From Euryarchaeota archaeon UBA54 (GTDB taxonomy: Archaea > Thermoplasmatota > Poseidoniia > Poseidoniales > Thalassarchaeaceae), in assembly GCA_002495735.1 (NCBI GenBank), contig DAGM01000043.1, positions 19,039 to 52,764 on the forward strand: a DNA stretch of 33,726 bases. Direction: 5' to 3'. The notes beneath the pieces were generated by a model that saw only the letters and a program-made list of their open reading frames with translations, did no database searches and was not told the DNA's origin. Both the position numbers and the translations under genes were made by a program. This document shows positions 30,576 through 33,726 of the stretch, piece after piece (positions within the stretch are counted from its first letter, which is position 1; each line of letters begins with the position of its first letter).

Positions 30576-31562
30576 TCATGCCAAGGTCATTTCTGAGGCT
30601 ATGCCCATGATGCGCATCGGCACAGCATCGAGATGAACTATCAAAATGGGCTCAGTACCACGTTTTCTCAGTAAAAGAGGAGACTCCCAGTCAATCAATA
30701 CAGAGTCTTCCTTGATCTCTCTGACTCTTCCGACATTGAACTGTAGGTCGACGGCAGCGTGGACTACATCGTCCAGTGATAATCCTCGCTTCTGAAACGG
30801 GGCCTTGATTAATCTGAAACGGGACGATTCATGACTTTCGAGGGCATCCGAATTTTGGTGTACTATCATGCAGCCCTTGTGTAGTGACTCTTCCTTGAGA
30901 TTCCGCAATGCTAGGCCGACCCTGTCACCGGTAACCGCAGTGTCCACATCATCGTCCATAACTTGTAGACTTCTGACTATGCCGAAATCTCCTGCGGGAT
31001 GAGATTCGATAGCATCGTGCTTGTTGATTGAACCGGACTGTACGTATCCAATGCCCACCAGCCCTATTCCTCGAACGACGAAGTGCTGATCGATAGGAAT
31101 CACCAGTGCCTCTGAAACCGAGTTTTTCTCAACGCTCAAGAATTTGAGTAGAATCTCTCTGAGATCGTGAGAATCAGGAGTCCCTTCCAAAACGGCCCAG
31201 GGCAAACCCGCTTGAGACAAAATCACCCTGACCTGATCTGGATCCACCCAACCACCATCTTTTGGGTTGATGACTACTATCCCATCTGTGATGCCTGCGC
31301 ATCCGAAGGATACCAAGACCTCTCCAAGAGCAGCATCCACTTTAGTAATCTCGACTAATCCCGCCTTAGCGACATTCAACACCGATAACAACGGACGGAT
31401 ACTATCGGGGAACTTGAGGGGACGGAGCAATGAGATAATGCGAGTTTCACCACCAGACATCTCCTTGTACACATACGACTCGATATCGCGAACATCTCCA
31501 AGCTTAGCGATGCTTCGAGCCAATTCTTCCGAACCTACGTATCCAACGTTGAGGACAGGCAT
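30576..31562 (-). CDS. Degenerate SelB/EF1A-like translational GTPase paralogue
   Basis: The 328-residue protein (from ATG 31562) has the domain order of SelB/EF-Tu. Residues about 1-155 occupy the G-domain place, but MPVLNVGYVGSEELARSIA replaces the P-loop GHVDHGKS/T, and no D-x-x-G or N-K-x-D motif is clear (VFVINPKD-like stretch only). Residues about 160-245 are a good domain II: LVIPIDQHFVVRGIGLVGIGYVQSGSIN, DDDVDTAVTGDRVGLALRNL, LHKGCMI. The last about 80 residues form domain III-like strands. It probably does not bind GTP normally. An EF-like adaptor or regulator bound to ribosome or RNA is plausible. The frame runs upstream to 31664, but the thioesterase stop at 31609 argues for ATG 31562. 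Confidence 0.75.
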   Translation of the reverse strand: MPVLNVGYVGSEELARSIAKLGDVRDIESYVYKEMSGGETRIISLLRPLKFPDSIRPLLSVLNVAKAGLVEITKVDAALGEVLVSFGCAGITDGIVVINPKDGGWVDPDQVRVILSQAGLPWAVLEGTPDSHDLREILLKFLSVEKNSVSEALVIPIDQHFVVRGIGLVGIGYVQSGSINKHDAIESHPAGDFGIVRSLQVMDDDVDTAVTGDRVGLALRNLKEESLHKGCMIVHQNSDALESHESSRFRLIKAPFQKRGLSLDDVVHAAVDLQFNVGRVREIKEDSVLIDWESPLLLRKRGTEPILIVHLDAVPMRIMGIASEMTLA

Positions 31563-31608
31563 GCGCCCGCGAATGGTCTGAACTTGTTGAACCGAACGGT
31601 CGCGAACA

Positions 31609-32058
31609 TCATCCCATGGCGTCGCGGGCGGCTTGAGCCCTAGTCCAGAGCTCTTTCTCCTCATTGGTCACAGGTGAGAACTGGGGAACTCCGGTCGGCT
31701 GCATATCTGAGTCGACCGCCACCATGAAGAAGAAGCCCGAGCAGATCTCCTCTCCCTCCCACTCCGAGCGTGACAGCCTGCACGATACCACGTGAACCCC
31801 AGTGGTGTGAGGAGAGGTCCAAACCACTCTGGAGGTTGTGCGGATGATGTCCCCTTGGTAAGCCGGTCTGTGGAACTTGAGGGAGTCGACGGAGACGGTT
31901 ACGAACTCACTGTGTGCGAACTTGCTTGAGACCATCCCGGCTGCGGTGTCCATGATTGACATCAAACGCCCTCCATATAGCGTATCCATCGAGTTGGTGT
32001 GCTCTGGGAAGACCTCATTCAGCAGCACGACGGGCTCAAGAGAGTGGGGTTCAGACAT
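31609..32058 (-). CDS. Acyl-CoA thioesterase (YciA/BFIT-type hotdog fold)
   Basis: Hotdog-fold hydrolase cleaving acyl-CoA to free acid and CoA. From ATG 32058 it has 149 residues. Typical segments: VVLLNEVFPEHTNSMDTLYGGRLMSIMDTAAG (catalytic Asn/Asp/Gly region), the VSVDSLKFHRPAYQGDII strand and GVHVVSCRLSRS. The end is a helix carrying KELWTRAQAARDAMG. Met at 32067 or 32085 could also start. It is upstream of the SelB-like gene by 46 nt on the same strand and divergent from an unknown gene. It is a possible partner of the acyl-CoA metabolism genes elsewhere in the window; substrate chain length cannot be told. Confidence 0.9.
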   Translation of the reverse strand: MSEPHSLEPVVLLNEVFPEHTNSMDTLYGGRLMSIMDTAAGMVSSKFAHSEFVTVSVDSLKFHRPAYQGDIIRTTSRVVWTSPHTTGVHVVSCRLSRSEWEGEEICSGFFFMVAVDSDMQPTGVPQFSPVTNEEKELWTRAQAARDAMG

Positions 32059-32171
32059 CTTTCTCATCCGCTCTTGAGAGCCCACCCCCCTTCAATCCTA
32101 CATTTCAGCAATCTTCTCCGAATCGGTTCTTCGACCGTTGTCTTCAATCGAGGGAGGCTGCTCGCAGAGCC

Positions 32172-32972
32172 GTGGAAGTGCCCCAGCTACGTTGGAATCC
32201 AACCGTCCTAGACGATCCAGACGGCGGACGCATAGTTCTGTGGCCGCACCTGCCGTGCGTCCGCATGCCGTCTTCACTGAGGTACAGGGACAGGTGGGAC
32301 GGGCTCGCGCTTTTGTTCAGTCTGAGCGATCTCAGTGGATGGCGGCAGGACGAGGAGCAGGACAGAGAGAGTCCTGGCGTACACATCGAGGCGGCCATCA
32401 CCTCAGGCACTGTGCTTGGCCGGTTGATGAAAGACCTGCAAGAATACGAGGTTGACGGACCGAAGATTCCCGACCCGGAACAGGCCCGACTGCTACTGCA
32501 CGCCGACAATGCGAGAGGTGGGATGCCAATCTACGCAATCGAGCCGGAACTGGATGATGCCGATTGGGTAAATTGGTTCGAAAGGAGCGCTGACGAGCAG
32601 TCACGGGTGACCAACCTTCTCTCAACTCTGACCACTCCGCGACGCTGGCGCAAGACTCGTTCTGCGGCTGTAGCGATGGTCGAGATGTCGAAGGGTGTAA
32701 ACTCGGATATGGGCGCAGCAGCAGCATCTTGTGCGACTTGGTGGATTGAAGAGCAGGGAGCACTGACCGCTGAACTGATATCCGAGCGCAACAGCCGCTT
32801 TGCGGCTCGTTTGCGCGGCGCCCTCGCAGATTTGAGGGACAGCAGGGTTGATGATGCGAAGGCATCTGACTACACCTTACTGGTACCGGTTCACCAAGCC
32901 TGGCTGCCCTCCTTGGAGGCAGCAGTCAGAGCATGGCCGGACGCAGAACCGGTTAGCAAGGAGGAGCGATGA
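32172..32972 (+). CDS. Unknown 266-residue protein upstream of the TBP-like gene
   Basis: I do not recognise this family. The frame is open from 31956, but everything before 32172 overlaps or abuts the divergent thioesterase gene and has no ATG/GTG/TTG until GTG 32172 (or GTG 32178). GGGAGG lies about 14 nt before the former. The protein is soluble, with a N-terminal beta-like segment (EVPQLRWNPTVLDDPDGGRIVLWPHLP) and Trp-rich middle (DWVNWFERSADEQ), and ends in helices. A Cys-Trp motif ATWWIEEQG lies near the middle. The last four bases overlap the TBP-like start, so the two are translationally coupled. Function may relate to transcription via that partner. Confidence 0.65.
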   Translation: MEVPQLRWNPTVLDDPDGGRIVLWPHLPCVRMPSSLRYRDRWDGLALLFSLSDLSGWRQDEEQDRESPGVHIEAAITSGTVLGRLMKDLQEYEVDGPKIPDPEQARLLLHADNARGGMPIYAIEPELDDADWVNWFERSADEQSRVTNLLSTLTTPRRWRKTRSAAVAMVEMSKGVNSDMGAAAASCATWWIEEQGALTAELISERNSRFAARLRGALADLRDSRVDDAKASDYTLLVPVHQAWLPSLEAAVRAWPDAEPVSKEER

Positions 32973-33499
32973 TGGAGGAAGGGAGGATAGTAGTCGGCAT
33001 TGAGACCCAGACTTTCAGGTTCACGCCTTCCTCTCCGATTAATCATCACGATGCAGTGTCCCTAGCTGGTGGAACGGTGAGCGGATCCTATGTCGTGGTC
33101 AGTCACGAGCAGCCTCGTGCCACCTTCGTCATCGAGCCCGGCGGCTCTGTACTTGTGCATGGAATCGCAAGGGCCGAAGTCGCAAGGATCGCAATGCAGG
33201 AGCTATTGCTGACCCTTGGAATGTCGGAGGAGAATCTGACAATGGAGATGGGAGGGATGCTAATCAGATTCTCAATCGGTAGGGCGGTGATGTTGAATCT
33301 CGCCACAGATAGATTCGCTGATATCGAGTTCGACGACAGACTAGGTGCTCTGAGAATCAACGCCGCTTTGCACAACGCACAGATCCTGATGTTCAACAAC
33401 GGCCATGGCGTAGTACTGGGTCAGTCCTCGAAGAAGATCGCCGAGATGGCCGTGCGCCACTGGGCCGGCCTTCTCGATGAAGAGGGAGCCCTAGCGTGA
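32969..33499 (+). CDS. TBP-fold (TATA-binding-protein-like) protein, divergent
   Basis: The 176 residues show a tandem repeat with the TBP layout. Repeat 1 (about 5-90) includes GSYVVVSHEQPRATFVIEPG, followed by a V-x-x-x-G-x-A-R-x-E-V-A-R helix; repeat 2 (about 105-172) includes ALRINAALHNAQILMFNNG and GQSSKKIAEMAVRHWAGLL. This resembles the LIFxSGKxxxTGAKSxEDAxxA pattern of TBP. By eye only one of the four DNA-kinking Phe positions is kept (in LMFNNG), so DNA bending may be lost or altered. It is probably a TBP paralogue rather than the general TBP. The start is ATG 32969 or 32972, behind AAGGAGG. It overlaps the upstream unknown gene by four bases and is followed closely by a TatD-like gene. 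Confidence in the fold is moderate. Confidence 0.6.
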   Translation: MMEEGRIVVGIETQTFRFTPSSPINHHDAVSLAGGTVSGSYVVVSHEQPRATFVIEPGGSVLVHGIARAEVARIAMQELLLTLGMSEENLTMEMGGMLIRFSIGRAVMLNLATDRFADIEFDDRLGALRINAALHNAQILMFNNGHGVVLGQSSKKIAEMAVRHWAGLLDEEGALA

Positions 33500-33503
33500 G
33501 ACC

Positions 33504-33726
33504 ATGTTGCTGGATGGGCGCTGGACAGGCCCCATTCTCGACCAGCACATGCACCTCGATCGCTCCAATAGGTTTCTCGACGCAGTCTCGGAATTCACCC
33601 TCGCCGGTGGCACCGGGATTATGCTAGTCCACAAGCCCAGCTTCTCCTCGGACTTGCCTACAGATTTAGACGGCTACCGGGGAGCCTACTCGGACACACT
33701 TAGGATGGCTGAGGAAGTGAGGGCTG
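33504..33726 (+). CDS. TatD-like metal-dependent hydrolase (partial, C-terminus outside window)
   Basis: The frame starts at ATG 33504, 4 nt after the TBP-like stop, and runs off the right edge after 74 codons. The HxH metal motif is visible in ILDQHMHLDRSNRF near residue 15. It is followed by an alpha/beta stretch (GGTGIMLVHKPSF) typical of TIM-barrel amidohydrolases. Archaeal TatD-related proteins (COG1099) begin in this way. TatD enzymes are nucleases or amidohydrolases, so the substrate is open. It is probably in one operon with the unknown 266-residue protein and the TBP-like protein. Confidence 0.75.
   Translation, partial: MLLDGRWTGPILDQHMHLDRSNRFLDAVSEFTLAGGTGIMLVHKPSFSSDLPTDLDGYRGAYSDTLRMAEEVRA

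Noticed and set aside
1..33726. CRISPR arrays, insertion sequences, integrases, rRNA genes
   Set aside because: No regularly spaced repeats, transposase or integrase motifs, or rRNA-like conserved blocks were seen on either strand.

Overview
This window looks like a chromosomal segment of an uncultured euryarchaeon. The best fit is Marine Group II (Candidatus Poseidoniales, Thermoplasmatota), but this rests on gene content read by eye, not on a search. Archaeal markers are Orc1/Cdc6, a free-standing Bud32 kinase, archaeal CoaD fused to a DUF359-type dephospho-CoA kinase, a geranylgeranyl-reductase-family flavoprotein, a SelB-like elongation-factor paralogue, a TBP-fold protein, and three tRNAs with encoded CCA. 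They are mixed with bacterial- or eukaryote-like metabolic genes (GlpX, classical class I aldolase, BoxB-like oxygenase, CysJ-like reductase, biotin carboxylase). The genome is very compact. I see no insertion sequence, phage module, CRISPR array or rRNA.

Layout. 0-6.4 kb: a truncated two-helix membrane protein, ITPase, Bud32, NadA, a PAP2 enzyme fused to a beta-propeller-like domain, and a Mrp-type ATPase. 6.5-7.7 kb: an ArsC/low-molecular-weight phosphatase, then tRNA-Gly(GCC), an ACT-domain protein, tRNA-Gly(CCC) and tRNA-Pro(CGG). 7.7-11.2 kb: an acyl-CoA gene set on the minus strand (3-hydroxyacyl-CoA dehydrogenase, unknown 186-residue protein, BoxB/PaaA-like di-iron oxygenase, enoyl-CoA hydratase). 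11.3-14.6 kb: two FAD oxidoreductases and a 2[4Fe-4S] ferredoxin with moaE on the opposite strand. 14.7-17.2 kb: moaC, glpX and class I aldolase. 17.2-20.6 kb: two small winged-helix proteins divergent from an unknown 873-residue winged-helix protein across a promoter region rich in inverted repeats. 21-24.2 kb: the CoaD-dephospho-CoA kinase fusion, a membrane protein, and cdc6 with an AT-rich candidate origin. 24.2-28.8 kb: RNase Z-like protein, CysJ-like reductase, biotin carboxylase and PfkB kinase. 28.8-33.7 kb: a PH-like membrane protein with a disordered tail, the SelB-like degenerate GTPase, acyl-CoA thioesterase, an unknown protein, the TBP-like protein and the start of a TatD-like hydrolase.

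The most unusual signals are these. The Mrp ATPase carries an Ig-like segment exactly where the family has its CxxC hairpin. Four of five convergent gene pairs have stop codons that abut with no gap and use the same hexamer (TAATCA, or its reverse complement). The winged-helix locus carries shared inverted repeats. The BoxB-like oxygenase has an orphan partner. The TBP-like and SelB-like proteins have lost hallmark residues. Initiation is mixed: several genes have TATA-like boxes about 25-30 nt before the start codon (leaderless), while others have strong Shine-Dalgarno motifs.
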